This document shows positions 35,586-43,812 of a stretch of DNA of 64,000 nt, piece after piece. Source of the stretch: Pedobacter caeni (lineage in GTDB: Bacteria > Bacteroidota > Bacteroidia > Sphingobacteriales > Sphingobacteriaceae). Both the position numbers and the translations under genes were made by a program. Below the pieces are notes generated by a model. The model worked only from the letters and a program-made list of their open reading frames with translations. It was not told where the DNA came from and made no database searches. Location: NCBI RefSeq assembly GCF_900129215.1, contig NZ_FQUQ01000004.1, positions 620,001-684,000 on the forward strand. Reading direction: 5' to 3'. The number at the start of each line of letters is the position of its first letter. The stretch's first letter is position 1.

Positions 35586-36455
35586 TTATTTTCTGGCTAA
35601 AGTGTATTTACCCCAAAAATCTGTAGGGCTGATGAGTGCCTGAAAATCAATACCGGAATTACCGCCACCTCTGGGGCCAAATCCACCACCGCCTGATCCA
35701 CCTCTTCCGCCACCAAAGCCACCTCCACCTCCACCGCCATCAAAGCCTTGTATCTGCAATCCGTTTAATTTAATGTTGTAAGCAAACTCTGTATTGCTGT
35801 CTTTCGAAAGACCCAAAGCAGCCAGAGGAATGGCAATTTCATAGAAAAAAGCATTATCAGTTCCGATAGATGCAACTGCTTTAATTCCATATTCATTATA
35901 TATAGATATCAAGGTATCTGTAGTATTCTTAAATCTGTTTATTTTAATTTCTTTTACCTGAGCAAGTTGCGTTCTCTGCATTGCGGCCATCATGGAATCA
36001 CGCTGTTGTTTGCTGATCTGCTGACCGCCGGCACCCCCCATAACGGTCATCATTTGCCTGCGGCCTCCACCCTGCCCAGCACCGCGGTTCATGCCGCCAC
36101 GGTTTACCACAGGATAAGTCAAAGTAATGCTTTCTTTTTCTTTCTTTTTACCATCCGGATTTACAGAAAAAGTAATCCCTCCGGCCATAATTTTGGTATT
36201 ATTTGCCCCATCAGTTGATTTAATAGCCACATACAGGTTATTTTCATCATTAGCGATGGTATAGTAAATATCGGTCCGTTTATTTAATGCCTGAAAACTA
36301 TCGTTCCATTCTTTATTCTTACCATCAGCCCTTAGTCCGGCAGGCGCAAACAGCCCGGCGGCTTGTACATCCGGTAATTTCTGTGCATATCCGGATAAAC
36401 TAAAACCGGCAAATAAAAGGGCCTGGAAGGTAAATTTGAAGAATCTTGCTTTCAT
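35586..36455 (-). CDS. Secreted CBM9/DOMON-like protein with glycine-rich tail
   Basis: 289 residues. Signal peptide about 1-24 (ending GYAQ). Residues about 35-115 (LRADGKNKEWNDSFQ..., YYTIANDENNLYVAIKSTD) resemble the carbohydrate-binding family 9-like/DOMON fold, with a later FFYEIAIPLAALGL strand pair. Two low-complexity regions are visible: residues 118-143 (Gly, Arg, Met) and 238-267 (mostly Gly with Phe and Arg; 35655-35741). It ends SPTDFWGKYTLARK, a pattern I associate with this family. It is the first gene of a two-gene unit with the barrel protein at 32617, which also carries a glycine-rich insert. Ligand unknown; haem or sugar are possible for this fold. Confidence 0.6.
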   Translation of the reverse strand: MKARFFKFTFQALLFAGFSLSGYAQKLPDVQAAGLFAPAGLRADGKNKEWNDSFQALNKRTDIYYTIANDENNLYVAIKSTDGANNTKIMAGGITFSVNPDGKKKEKESITLTYPVVNRGGMNRGAGQGGGRRQMMTVMGGAGGQQISKQQRDSMMAAMQRTQLAQVKEIKINRFKNTTDTLISIYNEYGIKAVASIGTDNAFFYEIAIPLAALGLSKDSNTEFAYNIKLNGLQIQGFDGGGGGGGFGGGRGGSGGGGFGPRGGGNSGIDFQALISPTDFWGKYTLARK

Positions 36456-36707
36456 AACGGGTCAAATTAATGGCAGTATTTTCTATAGTTGATGTGGTTA
36501 AGACTTTATAAGATGATTTAGGTTTAATCGCTAAAATTAATTTTTTTCTTCTATACAGGAGTTTGTTACACAGAACTGTAGTATCTGAGCTGCATTTGCT
36601 CTTTTAACAGGTGTTCTAATTTTTATCCGGCTTGATTATTTTAATGCTTTTTAAACGAAACCCTGACTATTAGCGTTTTTATTGCATACCTTGAAAAAAA
36701 GAGCAAA

Positions 36708-36818
36708 ATGATGATATACGGAGTAAGAGTTGGAATTTCAGAAATCATGATCATGATCATGGGGCTTATTATTGTTTTCCTGGTGATCAGGGCTTTTATT
36801 TTTCAACCCAGGGGTTAA
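36708..36818 (+). CDS. Possible 36-residue single-span membrane protein
   Basis: ATG at 36708 opens a 36-codon frame ending TAA at 36818: a short polar start, a strongly hydrophobic stretch (about residues 14-31, Ile/Met/Leu/Val-rich) and a C-terminal FQPRG. It fills part of the 359-base gap 36456-36814, is preceded by an A-rich GAGCAAA stretch, and its stop overlaps the end of the opposing gene (36815) by 4 bases. No family is recognised. The hydrophobicity favours a real micro-protein, but chance is possible. The rest of the gap is AT-rich with nothing clear. Confidence 0.3.
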   Translation: MMIYGVRVGISEIMIMIMGLIIVFLVIRAFIFQPRG

Positions 36819-37546
36819 ATATCGACCAGCTTCAGGAACCTGAAAGAACCGTTCGTAAATTCAAATATCCACTGGTAGCTGAATTCGGAAACTGATTTTT
36901 CGTCTATCAGGCTAAAATCTTTAATCAATGGAGAGCCACCTGTCCTTGCCATTTTGATGCTTATTTTTTCCTTCTCGATATATAGCTTATACTCCTGCAG
37001 GGCCAGGCCATCATCTACCGTAACTTCGTAAATCCCTTTATGTTTATACCAGTTTACGGCCTCAAAATCTAATTTGTTGAGCGTTTTCGACAGGTAATCA
37101 AGATCTTCCTTCCATCCGGGAGTATAGCCATAAACACCTGCTTTTTGTGTGGTCAGCACCAGCATTTTAAACTTTTTCAGTGCAGCCATCAGCGCTGCCC
37201 TATTCTGCTCCAGGACCTTTATCCGTTTTTTAAGAAATTCGATGTTCTGCTGCTCGATATTGCTGAACCGGACAGCAGCATTGCTTTTTGCCGGCTGATA
37301 CCAGGATTTATCTTTAAAATAACCGGCGATTTTCTCCTTACCAAAGCGATGGCCTTTTCTCGCAAAGATCTCGTTAGAAAGCAATTGCAATTCGTCCAGA
37401 CTGGCCTCTTTAATCTGGCCTTCCTTAATGAGAACGGTCATGCAGGATGAACAGTCTGTTAAAGACTGGGCAACAGCAACCGGCATCTGAAACCAGCCTG
37501 GCAAAAAAAGAACAACCACTAAAAAATTATACCTGGACATCAGCAT
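36815..37546 (-). CDS. Secreted YARHG-domain protein
   Basis: About 243 residues from the Met at 37546 (or 237 from the Met at 37540), where a normal signal peptide begins (SRYNFLVVVLFLPGWFQ...). The open frame extends to 37615, but the extra residues would disrupt the signal. A YARHG domain is visible (LSNEIFARKGHRFGKEKIAG, then YFKDKSWYQP), a small extracellular domain of unclear function. The C-terminal half is an unrecognised mixed fold. It follows cydB by about 100 bases on the same strand. There is no evidence that it acts with the oxidase. Confidence 0.7.
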   Translation of the reverse strand: MLMSRYNFLVVVLFLPGWFQMPVAVAQSLTDCSSCMTVLIKEGQIKEASLDELQLLSNEIFARKGHRFGKEKIAGYFKDKSWYQPAKSNAAVRFSNIEQQNIEFLKKRIKVLEQNRAALMAALKKFKMLVLTTQKAGVYGYTPGWKEDLDYLSKTLNKLDFEAVNWYKHKGIYEVTVDDGLALQEYKLYIEKEKISIKMARTGGSPLIKDFSLIDEKSVSEFSYQWIFEFTNGSFRFLKLVDI

Positions 37547-37644
37547 CTGTTTATTTTTATAAAGAAACGAAATGAAAATCCATCTCTCCAAAAGGGAATC
37601 AACAAACGACAGCAATCAGGCCATAACTGAGGTACTTAAGCTGT

Positions 37645-38664
37645 TTAATGATCTGAAGGAATGTCCTTCCGCTTCTGAAAAATGTAAATCAGGTAAAATA
37701 AAGCAGGTAAAATAAAGATACTTCCGATGAGCAGTGCATAAGCCAGAGACTCTATGGTTTTGATCTGGCCCTGATGGGTAAGTAAGGAAAGGTTTGTTCC
37801 GTTCTTCAGCAACACAATGTCCGGAAAATGACTGTAGGTTGCTGCAAATAAAATCATGGAAACCTGAAAACCGGCCAGTAACCTCAGCATAATTGGCTTA
37901 TCCCGCTCCAGAATAAAAAACATCACTACCAGGGAGATACTCGCTGCAATGATGGCAATCAATCCCGGAGTATCCCCAAATATCCAGTTAAACAGAGGAA
38001 TCTGTTCCAGGTAAGCAGAAAGGAAAACCAATGCTCCGCAAAACATAACCATAAAAATTGTTCTCCTCGCTTTCCTCGTAAAAAATTTCCTGTCGCTTTC
38101 GTTATCTGCTTGCCCGATGATAAAGATCGTCGCTAAAAATCCGCAAATGCTGACCGTAAAAATGCCCACTGCTATGGAGAACCAATTGAGCCAGCTGAAC
38201 ACATAAGCAGATAAAAAATCATTTGCCTGAAGGTCTATCCTTCCGGAAACTGCACTTGCTGCAATAATTCCAAGAAAAAATGGGGTGATCAGACTGGAAT
38301 ATACAAATATTGGTGTGTATAATTTCTGCATGTCATCTTCTACCGCATCGTAGTTTCTGAACACAAATGCTGTTCCCCGGGCAATGATGCCCAGCAACAT
38401 GCAAACCAAGGGAATATGGAGATAAACAGATACGGTGGTGTATATTTTAGGGAAGCCTACAAAAAGAATAACGATCGCAATGATGAGCCACATGTGGTTG
38501 GCCTCCCAAATGGGACCAATCGCATCATACATGGTTTTTCTCGTTTTGTCTTTATTCCCTTTGGAGGTAAAAAGTTCTATAATTCCTGCCCCAAAATCGG
38601 CCCCGCCTAAAAGAATGTATAACAGAATGGCAGTCCAGAGAAAAATAATAACAACGTATATCAT
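37645..38664 (-). CDS. cydB: Cytochrome bd quinol oxidase subunit II
   Basis: 339 residues, mostly hydrophobic, with eight or more membrane segments. The opening IIFLWTAILLYILLGGADFG and the following DAIGPIWEANHMWLIIAIVI are CydB signatures. With CydA it forms the bd-type quinol:O2 oxidoreductase in the inner membrane, which works at low oxygen and resists several respiratory poisons. It starts 4 bases after the cydA stop, so the two are co-translated. No CydX-like micro-gene was found just after it. Length is in the usual range. Confidence 0.97.
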   Translation of the reverse strand: MIYVVIIFLWTAILLYILLGGADFGAGIIELFTSKGNKDKTRKTMYDAIGPIWEANHMWLIIAIVILFVGFPKIYTTVSVYLHIPLVCMLLGIIARGTAFVFRNYDAVEDDMQKLYTPIFVYSSLITPFFLGIIAASAVSGRIDLQANDFLSAYVFSWLNWFSIAVGIFTVSICGFLATIFIIGQADNESDRKFFTRKARRTIFMVMFCGALVFLSAYLEQIPLFNWIFGDTPGLIAIIAASISLVVMFFILERDKPIMLRLLAGFQVSMILFAATYSHFPDIVLLKNGTNLSLLTHQGQIKTIESLAYALLIGSIFILPALFYLIYIFQKRKDIPSDH

Positions 38665-38668
38665 AGGA

Positions 38669-39997
38669 TTAGCTTTTAGGGACTTCGTTTGAAGAATCGT
38701 ATAACTTACCTACCATGGTGATCTGGCGGTATAACAATAAACTCACAATTACAGAAAGGGAAATGTATACTCCGGTAAAAAGGTAAAAAGAATAAGCAAT
38801 TCCCGGCATTGGGGTTACCGCATCAGCTGTACGCATGATGCCATGAATGATCCAGGGTTGCCGGCCCACTTCCGTAACCGTCCATCCCGCCTCCAGGGCA
38901 ATAAAGCCCATAGGGGTTGCAATCACAAATAATTTCAACAGCCAGTTGCTGTTCAGCCACTGTTTCTTCTTCCAGAGGGCGATAAAATACAAGATGGCAA
39001 GCCCGACCATCGCCATTCCCAGCCCTACCATGATCTGAAAGGCGTAATGGGTAACGCCTATCGGTGGCTGATCCTCTTTTGGTATGCTGTCCAGTCCCTT
39101 CACTTCGCCGTTAAAATCCCCTGTGGCCATAAAACTGAGTAAGCCAGGGATTTTGATTGCGTAATCCACCTTTTTACCAGCGGTATCCGGAATTCCTCCA
39201 ATGATCAAAGGTGCATTTCTTTCTGTATGAAAATGAGCCTCCATGGCTGCAAGTTTAGCTGGTTGGCGCTTTGCTACATCTTTGGCAGAGATATCACCGC
39301 TAATGGGCTGTAAACAGGCTGCAATCGTTCCGAATACTGCGGCAATCTTAAAGGCTTTGCTGTGGAAAGCAACGTTTCTGCCCCGAAGGATCATTAAGGC
39401 ATGAACCCCGGCAACTGCAAAACCAGTAGAGACGAACGCAGCTACCGTCATGTGCAAGGCCTGAGAGAACCAGGCATCGTTAAACATGGCCTTAATGGGA
39501 TCAATGTTCAGGTATTCTCCATTGATGTAATCAAAACCCGCCGGACTGTTCATCCAGGCATTTGCAGCAACGACCAGAATTCCGGAGAGCAAACCGCTGA
39601 TGCCTACCACCACGCCCGTTGCCCAATGAAACCAGGGGTTGATCCTGTTCCAGCCATACAGGTAAAACCCGAGGGCTATCGCCTCAATAAAAAATGCCGT
39701 TCCCTCTAAAGAAAATGGCATTCCAAATATCGGTCCGGCATGTTCCATGAACTTCGGCCAGAGCAGCCCCAGTTCAAATGACAATACCGTTCCTGAAACT
39801 GCTCCCGTAGCAAAGAAAATAGCTACCCCTTTACTCCATGCCTTAGTCACATCACGGTAAACTACATTTTTGGTTTTAAGCCAGTAAAAATGTGCCAGTG
39901 ACATAAAAAAAGGCATCACCATTCCTATACAAGCAAAAACAATGTGAAAGCCAAGGGAAAAGGCCATCTGAAGGCGGGCAGCTAAAAAATCGTCCAT
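38669..39997 (-). CDS. cydA: Cytochrome bd quinol oxidase subunit I, short form
   Basis: 442 residues with about nine membrane segments. Conserved His18 (SLGFHIVFA) and the His in SQALHMTVAAF match haem ligands, and VTEVGRQPWIIHG is the family signature near the remaining ligand. At 442 residues it lacks the long Q-loop extension of E. coli CydA (522 residues), so it is the short Q-loop, CIO-like form. It oxidises quinol on the periplasmic side and reduces oxygen. First gene of the cydAB pair; it diverges from the GLPGLI gene at 40202 across a 204-base gap that also holds BlaI-type operators (40134-40167), about 135-170 bases from its start. Confidence 0.96.
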   Translation of the reverse strand: MDDFLAARLQMAFSLGFHIVFACIGMVMPFFMSLAHFYWLKTKNVVYRDVTKAWSKGVAIFFATGAVSGTVLSFELGLLWPKFMEHAGPIFGMPFSLEGTAFFIEAIALGFYLYGWNRINPWFHWATGVVVGISGLLSGILVVAANAWMNSPAGFDYINGEYLNIDPIKAMFNDAWFSQALHMTVAAFVSTGFAVAGVHALMILRGRNVAFHSKAFKIAAVFGTIAACLQPISGDISAKDVAKRQPAKLAAMEAHFHTERNAPLIIGGIPDTAGKKVDYAIKIPGLLSFMATGDFNGEVKGLDSIPKEDQPPIGVTHYAFQIMVGLGMAMVGLAILYFIALWKKKQWLNSNWLLKLFVIATPMGFIALEAGWTVTEVGRQPWIIHGIMRTADAVTPMPGIAYSFYLFTGVYISLSVIVSLLLYRQITMVGKLYDSSNEVPKS

Positions 39998-40123
39998 ATT
40001 AAGGTTTTAATAAACGGTAATGGATAAAAGAATTCCTGGCCGTAAAGTTAATGCATAATGACCTCAGAACATATTATTTCCCAATTAATTAAACATAATG
40101 AGGTAAAAAATCATTACGAGCAA

Positions 40124-40154
40124 TTAGTATTACTACGATATTTTCGTATGTTTA
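40124..40154 (+). promoter_or_regulatory. Promoter of the GLPGLI/TonB-receptor operon
   Basis: -33 TTA (40124-40126), 20-base spacer, -7 TATGTTTA (40147-40154, seven of eight to TAnnTTTG). The expected start of transcription is near 40161, giving a leader of about 40 bases to the ATG at 40202. The two BlaI-type operators overlap it: one in the spacer, one over the transcription start. The geometry mirrors the repressor promoter at 45631-45662. Confidence 0.6.
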
Positions 40155-40167
40155 CAATACTATCGTA
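40134..40167. promoter_or_regulatory. Tandem BlaI-type operators at the GLPGLI operon promoter
   Basis: Site 1 TACGATATTTTCGTA (40134-40148) and site 2 TACAATACTATCGTA (40153-40167) are 15-bp dyads with TACGA/TCGTA-type half-sites, 19 bp apart start to start. The same 15-mer class with the same 19-bp phasing occurs before the blaI-like gene (45618-45651). Confidence 0.72.
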
Positions 40168-40201
40168 GATAAACCTGATTACTGAACCAAAAAACAAGCA
40201 C

Positions 40202-41140
40202 ATGAGAAAACAGATCCTGTTATTAAGCACCTTCACCCTACTCTTTTCAGGGGTCGTCAAAGCACAGAAAGCGGATAGCATCCGCGCAAAAGCAATTTAT
40301 GGCTTTACCCATATCAAAGACACCACTCAACGCGATAAAGCATCCAGCGAAGAAATGGTCCTTCTTCTCGGCACAAGAACCAGTGCCTACCTGAGTATGG
40401 ATAAAATCCAGTTTGACCTTCAGCGCAAGAAAGACATTGAAGAACAGATCAAAAACTCTGTTCCCGGAAAGATGAGCATCAACATCAAACCCAGCACTAA
40501 AAGCCTGACTTATGATGAGTTCTATCAATATCCTCTTGAAAAGAAAATCATCATCAAAAAGAAACTGTTCAATGACTATCTCGTGGAAGAAGCGCTTCCG
40601 GAAATCAACTGGAACATCAGCTCAGATACCAGTACCATTTCCGGACTGAAATGTCAGAAGGCAACAGCTCATTTTAAAGGCAGAGATTATACGGCCTGGT
40701 TTTGTCCGGACCTTCCTTTTCAAAGTGGACCATGGAAACTCAATGGTTTACCCGGGTTAATACTGGAAGCACAAGACCTTAAAAAAGAAGTGGTTTTCAA
40801 GTTTATGGGATTTGAAAATGTGCACAATACCACCGCTATAAAGGAAGAGGCAGAATCCGCTATTGGTGGAATCACGGTTAGTGGAAAGGTAAACATCTCC
40901 GGAATGAGTAGTGCGGACCTTTTGAACTCTCCAACATTTTATTTACCTAAAGGCAGTATAAAAACCACACAAAAAGAGTTCAACAAGCTCCTGGAGGCCA
41001 TGAAAAAAGATCCTGATGGCTTTATAAACGCCTCACTGGCTGGTCAGGGCCGCGCCGTTAGCGGACAGAAAACTGTCAATAAAAGCAAATTCATCACCGA
41101 GACTTTAAATAATCCGATAGAACTACCTGAGGTAAAATGA
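40202..41140 (+). CDS. GLPGLI-family secreted protein
   Basis: 312 residues. Signal peptide about 1-21 (ending VKAQ). The diagnostic motif is seen at GPWKLNGLPGLILEAQD, with the usual upstream ISGLKCQKATAHFKGRDYTAWF. The family is Bacteroidota-specific, of unknown biochemical role, and is often encoded with a TonB-dependent receptor. Its last four bases overlap the start of the receptor gene (41137), so translation is coupled. The promoter carries BlaI-type operators, so it should be controlled by the repressor encoded at 45252. Confidence 0.9.
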   Translation: MRKQILLLSTFTLLFSGVVKAQKADSIRAKAIYGFTHIKDTTQRDKASSEEMVLLLGTRTSAYLSMDKIQFDLQRKKDIEEQIKNSVPGKMSINIKPSTKSLTYDEFYQYPLEKKIIIKKKLFNDYLVEEALPEINWNISSDTSTISGLKCQKATAHFKGRDYTAWFCPDLPFQSGPWKLNGLPGLILEAQDLKKEVVFKFMGFENVHNTTAIKEEAESAIGGITVSGKVNISGMSSADLLNSPTFYLPKGSIKTTQKEFNKLLEAMKKDPDGFINASLAGQGRAVSGQKTVNKSKFITETLNNPIELPEVK

Positions 41141-43812
41141 AAACCGCTATTTTTCTAATCGCGCTGCTTTGCAGTTTATTTTCAATGAAAGAAGGGATCG
41201 CACAAAGTCAGATCCGGGGTCAGCTAAAAGACCATAAGGGTAAAACGATAAATTCTGCTACCATAACCCTTAAAAATGGGGAAGGGAAGATCATTGCCTT
41301 TACGCGGACGGATGAAAAAGGCAGTTATCAGCTCAAAGCTCCGGCAGGTCAAACTGCCGGACTTACGCTTGAACTCAGCAGTCTGGGCTATAAACGCGAA
41401 GTGCTCTCTGTTACAGACCTGAATAAAAACTATGATGCAATACTAACGGAAAGCAGCATCGCACTGCCAACAGTAGTGATCAATAACAGACCCAGACTAA
41501 GGGTAGATGGCGATACCTTAAATTATAAACTTGCTGATTTCAGCAACAGGCAAGACCGGGTATTGGGCGATGTACTTAAAAAGATGCCCGGAATAGAAGT
41601 GGCTTCAGATGGCAAAATCTCTTACAACGGGAAGAACATTTCCAACTTTTATATTGATGGCGACAATCTCCTGGATGACAAATATAACATTGCCACCAAA
41701 AGCATTCCTAAAGATGCGGTCGACAAGGTTCAGGTGATCCAGAATGATCAACCGATCAAGATGCTCCGAAACAAGATAAACAGTGATGATGTCGCTTTAA
41801 ACATCACCATAAAAGACGAGGCGAAACTCAAGCTCATCGGACAGGCCAGTCTGGGCGCAGGTCTTCCAAACCGCTTTGATGAAAATATCAATGGAATGAT
41901 GTTCAACAAGAAATATAAAGGCATCAACTACCTGAAAGGAAACAACATTGGAAATGATCCTGCCCGGGAGATCGTCTCCCACAATTTCACAGAGCTGCAA
42001 GACCGGCTGAGTAATGGTAAGCCGGCAACACTTTTATCTACCGGAGCTGCAGGCGTACCGGATTTACCTCAAAACAGATACCTCTTTAACCGTGCTGGCC
42101 TGCTCAATGTCAACAATCTTTTTAACCTGAAAAAAGACATTCAGTTAAAAACCAACCTTTATTACCTGCTCGACAGGCAACAAAGAGATTATGACAAGTT
42201 TACGGAGTATACCCTGCCTTCAGGAAATGTAAGTTTCACCGAAAACCAACACAATGTCTCAAAACCGAACCAGTTTCGTGCACAGGCAAGCCTGAACATC
42301 AACAGGGAAAAATCTTACCTTAACAACACCTTCATCAGCAATTATAAACCAATGAAATATGAGGTAGGTTTAAGCAGCAACGGCATTCCGTTCGGACAAC
42401 AACTTCAACAAAGACCTTTTGAGGTATCCAATGAATTCAGCTATCTGAATACACTGAAAAACGGTAATATCTACAACCTGTACTCCTATCTCAGTTATAG
42501 CAGTCAGCCGGAGAAATTACAGGTTAATGCCGGATTAAATGCGGATCAGCTGAACAACGGAGTTCCTTATTCTGCCTTAATTCAACAAAGCAATACCCCT
42601 GCTTATTTTGCCAATACCTACCTCTCCTTTAAAAAGGTTTTATCTGGAATTGTCCAGACTTACAAAACGGGTTTTAGTTTTCAGGCTCAGGAATTAACTT
42701 CTTACTTAAACACCATCCAGCAGGATGCACAAACACAACCAGCATCCCTGAATGCCCTCAATAACCTGAACTGGAAACGGTCTAACCTTTATACGGAAGG
42801 ATTGTATGAGTACGAAACAGAAGATGAAAAACTAAAAGCCAGCCTAAGTGTGCCACTGAGCTATCAATACATTCATTACCGGGATCCGGGGTATGCACTT
42901 AACGAAAAAATGAACAGGTTATTTGTCAGCCCGGGTTTAAGGCTAAAATATCAAACCGGAATAGAAAACTATCTACAACTTTCTTATACCTTAAAAAATG
43001 AACTGGGTACGATGGACGATATCTACCGGGGAGCCATTTTGAAAAACTACCGCAGTTTGTATGCCAACAATGCACCTTTATCTGAGCAAAAGAACCATAC
43101 GGCTGCCCTGAATTTCAATTATAGAAAAGCCATTACCATGTTCTTTTTCAACCTGCAGGCCAGCTATAGCAGGATCAATCTGAATACCATATCTTCCAGT
43201 ACCCTGACCAATAACCTGCAGGAAAGAATCGTATTGCCCTATGACAATAACATCAGTGCGTACAATCTTGACGGAAATATCAGTAAATACTGGTTTGCAC
43301 TGAGGACGACCTTCAGTATGGGGCTAAGCTGGTTGCAAAGCATGAATAATCAGTTTCAAAACAATGAACTCCTCCCCTATACTGCAACCAACAGTGGGAT
43401 AAAAGCCGGTTTTCAAAGTAAAATCAGCAGCAATACCAATTTAAACTATTCCATAAATTACAACCAGATGGAAAGTAAAAGTTCAGCAAACAAGGAGGAA
43501 CCCATCAGATACAAACAGATCAGACAACAGGCAGAATTGTCTTTTATGCCTTTCAATGATCTTTTCTTAAACTTATCTGCGGAACACCTCTACACCAAAC
43601 AATCGGGACAAAACCGGCTGAGTTATCTCTTCTCAGACCTCAGTGCAAGGTACAAACTGAACAAGATCAATACGGATTTTGAGTTCGGGATCAGCAACCT
43701 TGGAAATATAAAGACTTATCGGGCGGTATACGTGTCCAGCAATGCATTCACTTCCGGAACTTATGAAATACCGGGCAGAATAGCGATGCTTAAGGCGACA
43801 CTAACTTTTTAA
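41137..43812 (+). CDS. TonB-dependent receptor of the GLPGLI-associated type
   Basis: 891 residues. Signal peptide about 1-22 (ending GIAQ), carboxypeptidase-regulatory-like domain (about 25-110), plug-like region (about 115-230, with VLKKMPGIEVASDGKISYNG and NFYIDGDNLLDDKYNIATKS), and a beta-barrel ending with a short Phe-containing strand. Probable outer-membrane transporter; substrate unknown (peptide, metal or antibiotic-like ligands are possible). Coupled by a 4-base overlap to the GLPGLI gene. Its 3' end overlaps the 3' end of the opposing M56 protease gene by 23 bases. Expected to be BlaI-controlled. Confidence 0.87.
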   Translation: MKTAIFLIALLCSLFSMKEGIAQSQIRGQLKDHKGKTINSATITLKNGEGKIIAFTRTDEKGSYQLKAPAGQTAGLTLELSSLGYKREVLSVTDLNKNYDAILTESSIALPTVVINNRPRLRVDGDTLNYKLADFSNRQDRVLGDVLKKMPGIEVASDGKISYNGKNISNFYIDGDNLLDDKYNIATKSIPKDAVDKVQVIQNDQPIKMLRNKINSDDVALNITIKDEAKLKLIGQASLGAGLPNRFDENINGMMFNKKYKGINYLKGNNIGNDPAREIVSHNFTELQDRLSNGKPATLLSTGAAGVPDLPQNRYLFNRAGLLNVNNLFNLKKDIQLKTNLYYLLDRQQRDYDKFTEYTLPSGNVSFTENQHNVSKPNQFRAQASLNINREKSYLNNTFISNYKPMKYEVGLSSNGIPFGQQLQQRPFEVSNEFSYLNTLKNGNIYNLYSYLSYSSQPEKLQVNAGLNADQLNNGVPYSALIQQSNTPAYFANTYLSFKKVLSGIVQTYKTGFSFQAQELTSYLNTIQQDAQTQPASLNALNNLNWKRSNLYTEGLYEYETEDEKLKASLSVPLSYQYIHYRDPGYALNEKMNRLFVSPGLRLKYQTGIENYLQLSYTLKNELGTMDDIYRGAILKNYRSLYANNAPLSEQKNHTAALNFNYRKAITMFFFNLQASYSRINLNTISSSTLTNNLQERIVLPYDNNISAYNLDGNISKYWFALRTTFSMGLSWLQSMNNQFQNNELLPYTATNSGIKAGFQSKISSNTNLNYSINYNQMESKSSANKEEPIRYKQIRQQAELSFMPFNDLFLNLSAEHLYTKQSGQNRLSYLFSDLSARYKLNKINTDFEFGISNLGNIKTYRAVYVSSNAFTSGTYEIPGRIAMLKATLTF

